Made by a program: the position numbers and the translations under genes
Source of the DNA: Colius striatus
Taxonomy: Eukaryota > Chordata > Aves > Coliiformes > Coliidae
Assembly: GCF_028858725.1 (NCBI RefSeq)
Contig: NC_084773.1
Location: forward strand, 18,918,850 to 18,982,849
DNA: 64,000 nucleotides
Reading direction: 5' to 3'
Part shown: positions 54,341-64,000 of the stretch, in pieces
Layout: each line of letters begins with the position of its first letter
Position numbering within the stretch: position 1 is the first letter of the stretch
The notes under the pieces: model-generated
The model's input: only the letters and a program-made list of their open reading frames with translations
Told to the model about the DNA's origin: nothing
The model's database searches: none

Positions 54341-55845
54341 CATCTTGCTCACCTCGACAGTTAGCACACATTTTCATCTGGATCTGATACTAATAAGGTC
54401 GTTTCCTAGTTGAATACATATCAAGGGTGTTTTTTTCCCTACAGTGCTACTGTAATTTCGTTAATCCTGGTTCCCTCCTTTTATAGTTCTGTGTGTTGTG
54501 ATGATGATAATTTGAGCTATAAGAAAAACCTCCAAAGTCTTTAAAAGGTTATGCTTCATGTCACATCACCACTCCATCTACTGTGCATGGCAGCAGCTCT
54601 AAGAAGTGTCTAAAAGGCCATTTTGACTAAATTCACAACCATGGAAGTCGAATGTACCAGGCTTAATGAATCTTTAACATATTGCTATGAAACAAAGCCT
54701 TGATTTCTGTGTAACAGCAAGCCTGAAGTGTCTTTGTGTCATTTGTTACTACAACCTGGGGTATTGCCATGAACTTATCAGAATCATATGGCAGTGATGG
54801 GATGCACTGGGTGCCAGAGCAGGTGAATCGGTTAAAGAGCAGCAGGAAGGAGAGCTGTAACACTGACTGAAGGATGAGTGTACAGTGCAGTGTGGTAGAG
54901 TGAGCAAGAGAATTTAGGGCTGCATATCTGGAAGCACCACATCAGGATGTGAGGGTGGGAGTTAGTCTCTTTTTGTAAGGCCGTGGCGCAACAACAATGC
55001 TCGCACCTGAGCACTCGTGTGTGTCTGTTAGTGAAACACACTGACAGGAGTTCAGAGAAGGGCAATAAAAACAGTCCTGAAGGTGGGAGAGTTTGGTTAT
55101 GGTTAAAGAACCTGGGTAAGTAACAGAAGGTGGAGGATATAAAGAAATTCACTTCAGAATCTGCAGCTGGAGAGAAAGGCTGGGTGTTTGTGAAGGTGCA
55201 TCAGCAGTAACCTAGAACCTGCTTTGAAACGTGGCTGTGGAATGATTTCTAAGAGTAGTAGTGGAAACCCTGACTCTTGGACACCCCAAGGTGCAAAGCT
55301 ACCATCCAGATTGGGACTTTGTCTTCAGCTTTGTTTTCTTGCCAGGTTTAGAGTAACTTCTATAAAGGGTAGTAAGAAACTGATCCAAAGATACCGAATT
55401 GTGAGTGTGTCCTAAGAACGGCCCCTTGGGAAGCCACATGTCTGGCTTCACCTTTTGGATGACAAATGATGTCACTGTAACAACGCAGAACACACCCCAA
55501 AACAATTCAGTGTCACTGCAAAAAGAGAGTTTCTCACTGAGCTAAGGTCCTCCTGGTCACTCTGCTCACAGTGCCATTGCTCTCCCTCTTCTCTTGCTTT
55601 GTATCTGAAGGATGTAACATGTAAACTCCTTTGGTTCAAGTATTAAGGCATTTCAGATTCCTTTTGAAAGGATTTACTAAACTTTACATGATATTTTTAC
55701 TTCAACCTACAGTGAAATATAAAGAATTTAAAAACATGTCAGGGTAGAAGAAAAACATGCATTAACCACTGCAGTTGTTGTTAGAAAAGCACTCTTCTGT
55801 AGTAACCCATTCTTCTTGTTTTCCCCAGCAAACGAAAATGGATCA

Positions 55846-55946
55846 TCACAACACTGAGTTCAGAGTCAAGGCAAATATTGTTGGTAAGAAGCTGGACACA
55901 CTGAAGATATTCCAGACTGATGCACCAGAACCTCTTGCATCCATGC
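55846..55946 (-). CDS. CNTN3: CNTN3-like terminal coding exon: GPI-anchor signal and stop
   Basis: After a TTTGTCACAG acceptor the exon supplies GC to complete a Ser codon. It then encodes [12 protein letters not shown] followed by [20 protein letters not shown] and TGA at 55848-55846 (minus strand), with a second TGA directly behind. This is a short polar linker with small residues (G, S, A) suitable as the anchor attachment site, followed by a hydrophobic C-terminus. That is the layout of a GPI transamidase signal, which is cleaved off in the ER. The exact attachment residue cannot be fixed by eye. The SMDARGS start and SSFLP element favour CNTN3 over its paralogues. Confidence 0.88.
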
Positions 55947-58900
55947 CTGTGACAAATGAAAAAGGGCAGGATTAAATGAAGGCATCATCATCCACCGTGC
56001 TGAGGTATTTCTCTTCCTAGATGCTAAGCAAAAATTACTGTAAGTTGTTGTTTCTGACAAGCAAAGAAAATGTACAGAAATGCAGTAAATATCTTAGAGC
56101 TCCAGAAACACCTTGCAGAGGGCTGAAACTGTACAGGTGGTCGCTACTGTCAGGAGAGTGAGAACCAAAGGAAAAGTTGAAAAAGCTAACGTTGGTACTA
56201 CCAATTTACAGGGTAATTTACCAGCTCAAGAGATTCGAGTTTGTCATGCATAAAGGCATGAAGGCTGTTAATCACTTTTCTTTTTATTACCTTATTACCC
56301 TATGATGTACAAGCATTAATTATCTTTCTTCTCCCTATCAATAAGGGCTCAGCTCCTGCACAGCTGTGACTGAGGCTGGGCGTGGACTGCACAGTTAGGA
56401 ATAAAACAGGAAGGCAGAGATGGGTGGCACGAAGGAGGGTCTGGTGTCAGCTCAGGCCCCTACACAAGCACAGGAGAGGAATCCCAGTTTCACTTACTGG
56501 CCAGCCTGGGAATGAGGATCTGCTCGCTGCTGGTGCCGTCGCCGCCGTCGCTGGTGGCCCTGACCTCGATGAGATAATCCTCGTGCAGCCGCAGCTCCAG
56601 TTCTGCGCTCGTCCTGGCCGTGGTCAGCACGTTCACCGTGCTCTGACTGCTGGTCCTGTACAAAACCTGCAGTGCAGGCAGAGCTGTTGTGGGTCAGTCC
56701 TTCCCTGAGGACCTGCCCTACAGCTTCGGGGTTCCTTAGAAACAAGGTTTTAGGCTTTAAAAAGACAGTAGGAGAGAGGAGATCTGATTTTGGTTAGTAT
56801 TAGAGGGCACCAAGACATTTAAAGGAAGAAGGTAGCTCAGATTTAGCTCTTTTATTCCAGCTTTAATCTAAAATGGCACAGTGTATAACACTAACAAATG
56901 AATAATATATCCTGTTGAGTGTCTTAATGCATTGGTTCTATCAATTCTCCCACCATTTCCAATCTGTCATCATCTAGATCAGCTTCTTATTGCCAACATG
57001 TAGTTTGGGAAGGAGAGAACTAACTCAACATTCCAGACCATGCAGGAAGATGTCCTGCAAGCGCTGAGTGGTTATTCTGTCATGAACCAGAACTGCATGG
57101 GGTGTCCTGTGTTTTACAGAACAGGAGCTGCATCAGCGTCACAGCCCACTGCTGCGCAGAGCCAGGCAAAAATCAGCAGTCACAGCTCCTCCAAAATAAT
57201 GGCAATAGGGGTGAAGCAGAAAAATCCTGAAGCAAAGGCAGTGTCCTGGCACACGGGCTGCTGCCCTGGAGACGCTGCCCTGCTGCCAACATGCTCTGAG
57301 GGACGGCGACCGCCCACGGCTGCTCGGGCATCTGCCGTGGCGTCGGTTGGCTCCTCTCTTCCTGGCAAGCCAGCTTTTATTAACCACACTGCCCTTGCCT
57401 TCTGGATAAAACCAGCTCACTAAGAGCTTGACTTAAGTACAATCAACCAGCTTCATCAAAATTCAGCTTATCCTTGTGTAACCTGAAATTGGTGTGAGAG
57501 ACGTTGTGCAGTTTGAAACTCTACAGGGTAGGCTTTTAGGTCAGCTGCTGTCTCCAATTCGGTGGCTTATCCAAGCTATAAACATGAATTTCTTGCCAGT
57601 ACAACTCAGAACACAGGACAGTCAGACCCTCAGCCTGAATCTTTTATGTAGGGATATATATCATGTGGGATCCAGTCATAGGCAGCTCATCAGGAACATC
57701 CTCAGCTATTCTTTTAACTGCTTTCACACTGCTGTGATGATCAGATTTAGAGCAGATGTGTAACTTCTTATCAAGACAATGAGCATGTCCCATGGGAGGT
57801 AAGAAGCAAAATGGACCTGGCCAGCAATGGAAACTAAACCCCATTGGCTAAATCTTGGAATATTTAGTTTCTTTCAAAATGTTCTACATTTGGGTAAGTG
57901 TTGTACATTTCTAGGAAGTGTTCTACAAGCTCTAACACCCAAGTGTTATGTGCGTGGGTAAGTGGGATGCCAAGAGCTGTCAGCAATGCCTGCAGCTCCT
58001 GCTTTTGTGTGCGTGAGGAAGCACTTACTGTCCCACTGATGGTAAAAGGACCACAGCTCTGAGACACTGCTAGAAGAGGATTTAAAATCTCTAAAAAGGA
58101 GACTTCTGAAATGGTGTAGATGTGCAGTGTGCACCCTCAGAAACTAAAAGAAAAAGCAAGCTGTGGGTTGCTTTCAGAGACCGTTCTGGTCTGTTTCCAC
58201 TTACCTTGTACCCAGTCACCTCAGACTCGTTCTCCATAGCTCTTACTTCTTCCCAGCTGAGGATGACTCTGGAGTCGGTGACGTTCCACACAACATTTCC
58301 AGGTGGTTGACTGGGTGCTTTAAATAAAGAATGAGAGCATAACTTTAATTGGCATCAGTGATTTGTTCTACAGTAGGAAATAATGGCTCAGGTAATGGAC
58401 TGTCATCACATGTCAGGGGCAGAAGCAGCTCGAATGCTGCCTCATCGTTTGTATACTTTATGGTTCAGAGTAAGTGGGGGAAGCAGAAGGGAGGCAGAGT
58501 AGAACAGCATGTAAATGTTCTTCCTCAAGTTGTATTAACTCTTGATGGTCCTTCATTAAATACAGCCAGACAGAAGCCTAGTTCTTAGCACATAGGTGAT
58601 CAATTAGAACAAACTCTAATGAAACCAATGATGGTAACAGGCAGTTTCTGGTCTTAGTCTATTGCTAAGAATAAGCAAATGCAACAGATTCCTGGTTAGA
58701 CAAATTGATTCTTGGTGAATATTCAAATCTCCAACCCATGTTGATTTGCCTCAACATGTTTGTAATGTACAGATATTTGACAGATGTATCTTTGTTGTTG
58801 TTTTAACTCAAGGAGTGACTCTGAAAGGTATTCTGCACCACTGCTGGAGCTGCAGCTGGAACGAGGGTGGGCTTTGGCCAAGTCTATCTGTTGGGGTTTT

Positions 58901-61900
58901 TTTTTTGTTCATTAACAATCTGCAGCTGCTGTTTGCAATAGGAGTAGTGTGCTTTTGCCTGGGCACTTTCATACAGATGGAGACTGCCAAGCTTTCAGGG
59001 AAGGCAAAGGTAAGCACAAACCTCTTAAGATGCCCGAAGTTGGTTTCCCAGAAAATGGGTCATGCAGTGACACAATCAATGATTAAAATCTGCTCTAAAT
59101 GTGTCAAGGAAAACAATTTACTGTTGCTGTCACCTAGTGGAGGCAACTGCTGCTTAGGTGGACCACACTATGCCTTGATGTTGCAGGGTCTAATATTAAA
59201 CACCAACAGTGGTTTTAAACACTCCTATGCACGTGCTTGTGGGGTTTCTGTCTCTTTTTATTCTCCCTCTTTGATTTTTAAACTCATTCCCACAGGTAGC
59301 TCCCTCCCTTCTTTCCATGAGAAGTCAGATCAAAACCCATCTGATTCTACTTCTTAGACACAAAAATGCAAGAAGGAGACTTTAAAGGACTATTCTGAAG
59401 TCAAACAACCACTCACAGGTAATTTTGGTTTTGTTATTTGCCTTGTTCTCTATACTAAATTGGATTTAACCTGATGCACTAATAGCCACAGTTTGCAAAT
59501 GTAAGAGGAAGTTTTTACTCCTGAAAATGATTACAGCATAGCTGAAGAGTTTTCATAAGGAGATACTGGAGCTGAATTTCAAAACAAGTCACCCTTTTAA
59601 ATCCACAGCAACATATTAATATGACATCTCAAAAAAAGAGTAACTATATCTAAAAACTGCAAGCCTTTGTGTGTCACTTGACTTATGCAATTGATCCAGA
59701 AGGCTCCAGTTAGCCTCAGATGCCAAAACAGTAATAGTCAGTGTTCAGAACTCCAGAGCTGCAGTAACAGGGCAGATGCTGAACCATCACATCACATACC
59801 CCCATGCACAGTAACACTTATTTATTTTGGGCTACAAACAGGAATATTTCAAGTAGAAAAGCAAAGATACTTTAATGGCCCAAGAGTGAATTTTCAATCT
59901 TGAACTATACAGGCAAATCCCAGAATCTTAAGGGTTGGAAGGGACCTTGAGAGATCATCCAGTCCAACCCCAATGCACTTTGTCTTCCTTGACTCAGCTA
60001 ATAGTTACTAAGAAGCATCTTGTAGTCATGTGGGTGAATGTAAATGCAATGTGCACAGCAGCCCTTCCCAGGGAAAAACACATCAATCATAAATATTCAA
60101 GTTAAGGTAGAAATTGGGATTGATGGCAAAAAAACCCCCACACATTTGAAAGAAAAATAAGTTTCTACTGCAGCACAGAGACAGAGAATTATTTGTCTTA
60201 GTCAATTCAACTACTCATTAGCAAAATCCTTCAGATTGACATGATACTGTACTGCAATGTCTTTGCTCCCCTTAGTCACCAGCAAGATCCATGCACAGAC
60301 TGCTACTCATTTTTCTTCTCAAGCACTCCAGACAGCAGCAATCTCAACTAAGGGCCCGGTCCAGATCCTGTGCAACTCTGCAGGATCAGGAGCTTGTCCA
60401 GTTCTCCTTCACACATCCCAAGTCACTAAAGAAGGCCTGAAACATCCCTGAGCTGACTGGGCTGGCACAGCTGGTAGCGAGCAGCCAGTAGCCACGCAAG
60501 CCATTCGTTACAGAAAATGAGTCAGCGTGTGTCAGGTACCGGCTACGGGCAGCAGGTTACATCCCATCAGCCACTTCATGCTATAACCCTGCATGGAATA
60601 TATTTAAACTCTAGTCAATCTGTCCATCTGAGCTGGTTTAGTCCTCAGTGACAATGACACTCGTTTCTGCTTACCCTGATCTCTGATAAACTAACTTATT
60701 TCATAACATTCACGCAGCATCTGCTTGCGGTGGAAGGATGTTAATGAATGTTCCAAGGCACCTGACCCTTCAGCCAGCTTTAATTGCACCTTCTTGTGAG
60801 TCTGACAGAAATCCTTCCAGACTGATGACCCTGATTCTGTCGTTATTACAATGCAAGTGCACACTAAAAATATTTCCATTGGCAGAAAAATTAGCGCAGC
60901 CTTTGACAATCTGTTCTCCAGCTTAATTTCTCCTTTTAATAGTAAAGTGGCCTCTTGTGCAATTTGTTCAAGGGGAAACAATGGATGTGAAGGATTGTTT
61001 TGCATGAATTGTACGAGGATCACTGCATTTCAAAAGCCATGCCCTAGAGAACTTATAAATATGTTATAAAACCGTGAAAAATTCAACAAGTCTGGGGCTT
61101 TTTCTCTTCCAAGTAACATAATCTTTTCTTTTAAAATTCTTCCAGTCACTAGAAGAATAATAAAGGTTCTGGGCAAAAATTATGCATCTTACTTCAGCTC
61201 CATTGGCACAGCTGAGTTTTACTTACTCATCCTGCTAAAGCAGAGAAAACACAAGCTCTGTGCCTGGTGTAATTGTGTAACTCCTGGAGCCTGTGTGCAA
61301 ACGTCGGTCACTTACACATGCTGTGCTTCTCGGTAACACGCCTCTTCTTCATTCCCCTGCCAGTGCTAACACACCATTCCATCTCTCCCCACTTTAAATT
61401 CAAGATACTTACGTGTCTTTTTTGTGGTAGCATTTACTGTGGCACTGAAGGGACCTGCTCCAGCGCTGTTATAAGCACGGACAGCTGTGTAGTATGCTAA
61501 GTTGCTCTTCAAACCTGTTATTCTTATTGATGTCTCATTCCCTGCAGCTTTCACTCTGTTTGAAGATTCCTCTTTTCCACCATTATTCCAGTACCTAACC
61601 TGGGAGACACAAAACAAAGGCAATTTCAAATCTTGCACAGAATGGACCGTTCCCCCACACCATGGCATGTGACTCCTTTAGGTCCCTTTTCCTTCTCTTC
61701 AGCTGAAAAAGCCAAAATATATTGAAGTTTCAAAACTGTGGTGACTACTATCTAAAAAGAAAATAATCTTCTCCATCTGCTTTTCATGCTGGCTGCTCTT
61801 TGTAGTGTGACTGGAGGAAAAAGGAAACTGAAATATTAGATCTTGCTCGACTTAAAACAAATACAAGAGGGAAAGCAGTGCTTCATTTGAAGGTAAACAC

Positions 61901-62722
61901 TTTCCAAACTCAGAAAACTGCACCTTAGGAAACAGCTTCTTTGGAAATAAATGGAGTTCTGAAAAAAATATGTCCGTTTGGAAACCCCCTTGGACACATG
62001 CCCATCAGCTGGGGAAGCCAAACACATTCCTTCTGTGTTTTCAAAGACACTTAGAAGAAAATATCCTTCCTCTGGGTGCAGGAAGAAAGCAAGGCACGTG
62101 GTAAGCTTTTGTCAGGTCATGCTGCTGTCCTGCAGCCTGTGTGACTTTTCTGGCTTGTGGCCCTTTTACCCTTGGGTGTAGTTTTAAAGGAGCTCACCTC
62201 GTAACCCAGTAACCTTCCACTGCTCATCTTCCAGGGAATGGCTGTCCAGGAGACCTCGATGGCAGAGGAGGACAGGCTGGTGGCAGACACGCTGGAGGGG
62301 GCCACGCTGGGCTCTGCATTCGGAAAGCAACACGTGAGAGATGACAGCAGCTCTGTTGACTGCAAACACACACCCATCTGCAAAGTCACCTCCCTTCCAT
62401 TAACTGCTGCCATACTCCCTGATGAAACATCTCCCATTAACTATCTGGAGGTACCCCAATCGATCCGGAGGTGCCTCAGCCATGTACCTTCTTCAGCCGA
62501 AAAGACCGTGGTCACTGAACTGAATGGCCCTTCCCCTTTGTTGTTGTAGACACCAACTTTGACTTCATAGGGCGAGAAGGGCAAAATGCTTTCATTCCTG
62601 AAGACATATCTTGGCGTGTCAGGAGAGGTGACCACAGTCTGTATCCATGTTGTGGTGCCAAAGGGGCGGAAAGCAACGACATAGCCAAATCCTTCTCCGT
62701 TTTGCAGCTCTTCAGGGATGGG
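55846..62722 (-). CDS. CNTN3: Contactin-3-like cell adhesion protein, C-terminal 306 residues (six exons, partial gene)
   Basis: Coding parts, in transcript order on the minus strand: 62722-62488, 62313-62198, 61599-61413, 58317-58205, 56666-56498, 55946-55846. They total 921 nt, stay in one frame and end in TGA. Contactins are neuronal Ig-superfamily adhesion molecules with six Ig and four FN3 domains, held on the outer plasma membrane by a GPI anchor. They act in axon guidance and synapse formation. Visible here are the end of FN3-2 (residues 1-78 of this part), FN3-3 (about 79-179), FN3-4 (about 180-272) and a hydrophobic tail (274-306). Five N-glycosylation sequons are present (NES, NET, NAT, NVT, NES). 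The choice of CNTN3 over CNTN4 rests on recalled similarity: [23 protein letters not shown] and an SSFLP-type tail. A full contactin is about 1,030 residues, so roughly 720 lie upstream of the window. The contactin assignment is secure; the paralogue is likely but unproven. Confidence 0.85.
55947..56497 (-). other. CNTN3-like last intron
   Basis: This 551-bp intron separates the end of FN3-4 from the GPI signal exon. It is AT-rich with no coding signal. Confidence 0.85.
56498..56666 (-). CDS. CNTN3: CNTN3-like exon E: second half of FN3-4 (GC-rich)
   Basis: This 169-nt exon (56 codons + 1) follows an ACTGCAG acceptor and ends GGCCA before GTAAGTG. It encodes [35 protein letters not shown] and [21 protein letters not shown]. 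The SDGGDG-SSEQI-IP motif closes the last FN3 domain in this contactin group. Base use is unlike the other exons: by hand count about 63% GC with about 14 CpG in 169 bp, mostly at third codon positions. The protein sequence remains typical, so this is a local composition effect and not a different origin. Confidence 0.93.
56667..58204 (-). other. CNTN3-like intron between exons D and E
   Basis: This 1.5-kb intron runs from the GTAAGTG donor to the ACTGCAG acceptor. A moderately GC-rich patch around 57240-57360 gives overlapping open frames on both strands, but none has recognisable similarity or matching splice sites. Confidence 0.85.
58205..58317 (-). CDS. CNTN3: CNTN3-like exon D: first half of FN3-4
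   Basis: This 113-nt exon (2 + 37 codons) begins after TTTATTTAAAG, an acceptor with a poor pyrimidine tract and A at -3, and ends TACAAG before a GTAAGTG donor. It encodes [19 protein letters not shown], then [18 protein letters not shown]. The PSQPP linker, the WN-T-D motif and the [11 protein letters not shown] junction are typical of the fourth FN3 domain in contactins 3, 4 and 6. NVT and NES are glycosylation sequons. Confidence 0.93.
58318..61412 (-). other. CNTN3-like intron between exons C and D
   Basis: This 3.1-kb intron is bounded by GTAAGT (61412-61407) and AAAG (58318). It contains a small CR1 fragment at 59918-59975. No internal exon with FN3 similarity was seen. A T10 run lies near 58897. 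Confidence 0.85.
59918..59975 (-). repeat. Short CR1 3' fragment (antisense, so in the sense of the plus strand's reverse) inside a CNTN3-like intron
   Basis: CAGAATCTTAAGGGTTGGAA, GGGACCTTGAGAGATCATCC and AGTCCAACCCC are the reverse complement of the last ~55 bp of CR1. The element therefore lies in the same orientation as the contactin gene. Confidence 0.82.
61413..61599 (-). CDS. CNTN3: CNTN3-like exon C: second half of FN3-3
   Basis: This 187-nt exon (62 codons + 1) follows a GTGTCTCCCAG acceptor and ends before a GTAAGT donor. It encodes [16 protein letters not shown], then [23 protein letters not shown] and VNATTKKT. The [17 protein letters not shown] stretch is the classic FN3 F-G region. 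NET and NAT are potential N-glycosylation sites. The split last codon joins C with CA of the next exon to give Pro. Confidence 0.94.
61600..62197 (-). other. CNTN3-like intron between exons B and C
   Basis: This 598-bp phase-0 intron runs from GTGAGC to CCCAG and splits FN3-3 before the VRYW motif. Nothing else was seen in it. Confidence 0.85.
62198..62313 (-). CDS. CNTN3: CNTN3-like exon B: first half of FN3-3
   Basis: This 116-nt exon (2 + 38 codons) follows a CCGAATGCAG acceptor and ends GGTTACGAG before a GTGAGC donor. It completes the split Glu codon of exon A and encodes [16 protein letters not shown], then [11 protein letters not shown] and RLLGYE. This is the A-to-C strand half of an FN3 domain, with the conserved Trp in VSW. 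The intron on its 5' side is only 174 bp. Confidence 0.93.
62314..62487 (-). other. CNTN3-like short intron between exons A and B
   Basis: This 174-bp phase-1 intron has a GTACAT donor and a TGCAG acceptor. It is the smallest intron seen and uses the weakest donor. Confidence 0.85.
62488..62722 (-). CDS. CNTN3: CNTN3-like exon A: second half of FN3-2
   Basis: This 235-nt exon starts in phase 0 after a TTTTCTCACAG acceptor and leaves one extra base. It encodes 78 residues beginning [18 protein letters not shown] and ending VTTVFSAEE. The [17 protein letters not shown] segment is the typical F/G-strand region of an FN3 domain, and FRNES is a glycosylation sequon. The [12 protein letters not shown] and [16 protein letters not shown] words are hallmarks of the contactin-3/4/6 group. 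The donor is AAG followed by GTACAT, which lacks G at +5 and is weaker than the other donors of this gene. The preceding exon, which should end with the conserved Trp-Glu, is not in the window. Confidence 0.93.
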
Positions 62723-64000
62723 CTGTGAGAAAAGCAACAGGTGACAGAAGTCTGGAATGTCATACACAGCCACTGGGCACGTTTCCCAGGGAGAAAACAC
62801 AGGCAGACTAACATACATGATTGTAACCAAGTTCTGGTACTGCACTTAGGAACATCTCATCAGCAAATTAACTCTGGTACAGCACAGCACAACATACCCC
62901 TTTGAACCTATTGTAAGGTTTGCATTTCATGAAGACAACAACTTTGTGGTGTATCCCTTGTTTCCATTAAGTGTACTGTTTTAAGCCAGTAAATGCATTT
63001 TTTTTTCCATTTCATAATCCATACTTCATAAACAATTAATAAAGTGCTTGGGCAACTTGTCTATAATCTGATCCTCCCATATGAGTCCAGTGCCTCATAT
63101 GAGCAGATAACGACACCAAGCAGTCAATGTTAGTGACAGAATGTTAACATTTGTCAGCTCATTAAAAAGGGGACACATAAGCTGGAGCAGTACCTGATTG
63201 TATTGGCTAGCACATGCATCCAGAGTTAATGGCAGAAAGCAGGAACTGCAAATTTGCTCTGAAAAGCATAATTTAACTCTTTTGCTGAACCTTTGAGTAA
63301 TGCCCCTTCCACTTCCCCCACCCTCCTGCCCCCTGTTTAGCATTAACATTTGAGAACAGAAGCAATCTCAGACAGACAGACTGCATTTCCCACTGGTTGC
63401 CATCTAGCACAGTCAGCACATGAAAGCAAAGGGGGAAGGCAAACGTGCATAGCTCACATGACAGAATGTTACCCAGCACATATACATCCTAGATGAGAAG
63501 CTGCTGCAGTCAGGGAAATTCATCTTTTAAGAAGAGTTTGAATGAAAACAATCATTCTCTGAAGAAAACTGCTTGCCAGAAAACTTACATCCCATGTTAT
63601 GACCAGTTCAGACCTGCTGCCTCCTCCCCCACTGACTTCAGATGGGGGAATTTCGGGAACTGTGGAAAGGAAATGTACAGCTGTCTACACCAAGCAGAGA
63701 CAAGAGACATCACAGACCATCAGCCAACACAGCTGTGTCACACAAACCAAGGTCAATGCCCCTGAGGCACAGAGGGCAGTCCTGAACAGCCCCTCCCTTG
63801 CCCTGTCCTGCTGCCTTCCAGCGCTGAGGCAAGGCTGAACACCTCCTGAGTGCCTGCAGAACCTCACCAGCTCCAGGCTGAACCTGCTAACCCCAGTGAA
63901 CTTCTAGTTATTTGCAGACATGCTTTGTTTTTTTACTGGGCCATTGCCCCAGTACACCTGCAGAGATTAACCCTCTGTCCAAGTAAACTCCTGGGGCTGT
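62723..64000 (-). other. CNTN3-like intron, upstream part (continues beyond window)
   Basis: No contactin-like exon was found on the minus strand between exon A and the window end. The short open frames here resemble no FN3 or Ig sequence. The intron contains ordinary mixed sequence with a C-rich patch near 63310-63340. Confidence 0.6.

Larger units (their letters stand above)
53945..55845 (-). other. CNTN3: 3' untranslated region of the CNTN3-like transcript (inferred)
   Basis: From the stop codon to the first canonical AATAAA on the minus strand the sequence is AT-rich and stop-rich, with no further splice-linked coding frame. Its length is about 1.9 kb. It contains two adjacent Pumilio-type motifs near 54330 and, at 54241-54256 read on the minus strand, a G6-T-G3-T-G3 run. 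The 3' end is inferred from the signal alone. Confidence 0.65.

Noticed and set aside
54663..54863. Minus-strand frame with a hydrophobic start, considered as an alternative GPI-tail exon
   Set aside because: The exon at 55846-55946 has a good acceptor, the right phase and a family-like sequence, whereas this frame lacks those.
55040..55170. CR1-like words (GAGTTCAGAGAAGGGCAATA and GAGAGTTTGGTTATGG)
   Set aside because: The similarity is short and broken. An ancient CR1 piece in the 3' UTR is possible but cannot be supported by eye.
55775..55975. Plus-strand frame of 66 codons
   Set aside because: It lies antisense to the GPI-signal exon, whose splice acceptor, frame and stop fit the gene.
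56382..56708. Plus-strand frame of 108 codons
   Set aside because: It is the antisense shadow of contactin exon E, and its long open frame comes from the GC-rich exon.
63831..63890. CTCCAGGCTGAAC resembling an antisense CR1 segment
   Set aside because: Only one 13-bp word matches and the flanks do not follow the CR1 order.
1..64000. CRISPR arrays, operons, prophage or plasmid features
   Set aside because: The window is clearly vertebrate: spliced contactin exons and CR1 elements. No regularly spaced repeats or bacterial gene organisation were seen.

Overview
The window looks like a piece of a bird genome, or less likely another archosaur or turtle. The evidence is several 5'-truncated CR1 LINE tails ending in ATTCTGTG/ATTCTG-type 3' repeats, low repeat density, and small vertebrate-style exons with GT-AG introns. 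No prokaryotic, plasmid or phage features are present.

Only one gene can be supported. On the minus strand, six exons between 55846 and 62722 encode the last 306 residues of a GPI-anchored contactin: the second half of one fibronectin type III (FN3) domain, two complete FN3 domains and the C-terminal anchor signal. All splice phases agree and the joined reading frame is 921 nt long including TGA. Sequence recall favours contactin-3 (CNTN3); contactin-4 is the main alternative. The upstream exons, encoding the signal peptide, six Ig domains, FN3-1 and half of FN3-2, lie beyond base 64000. The 3' UTR runs from 55845 to about 53945 and ends just past the only canonical AATAAA on that strand. It carries two adjacent Pumilio-type motifs.

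The remaining ~54 kb (1-53940) appears to be non-coding DNA downstream of the gene. It holds four recognisable CR1 fragments (33.4, 41.7, 47.2 and 52.5 kb), two short CA microsatellites, several short duplications, and AT-rich patches with homeodomain, SOX and POU-like words that could be enhancers. A fifth CR1 fragment lies in a contactin intron. None of the open frames in this region looks like a real gene: they overlap one another on both strands, lack recognisable domains and start or stop without gene context.

I did not find a new biological system. The observations most worth checking are the paired Pumilio sites, the GC- and CpG-rich penultimate exon, the 29-bp triplication inside one CR1 copy, and two enhancer-like patches.
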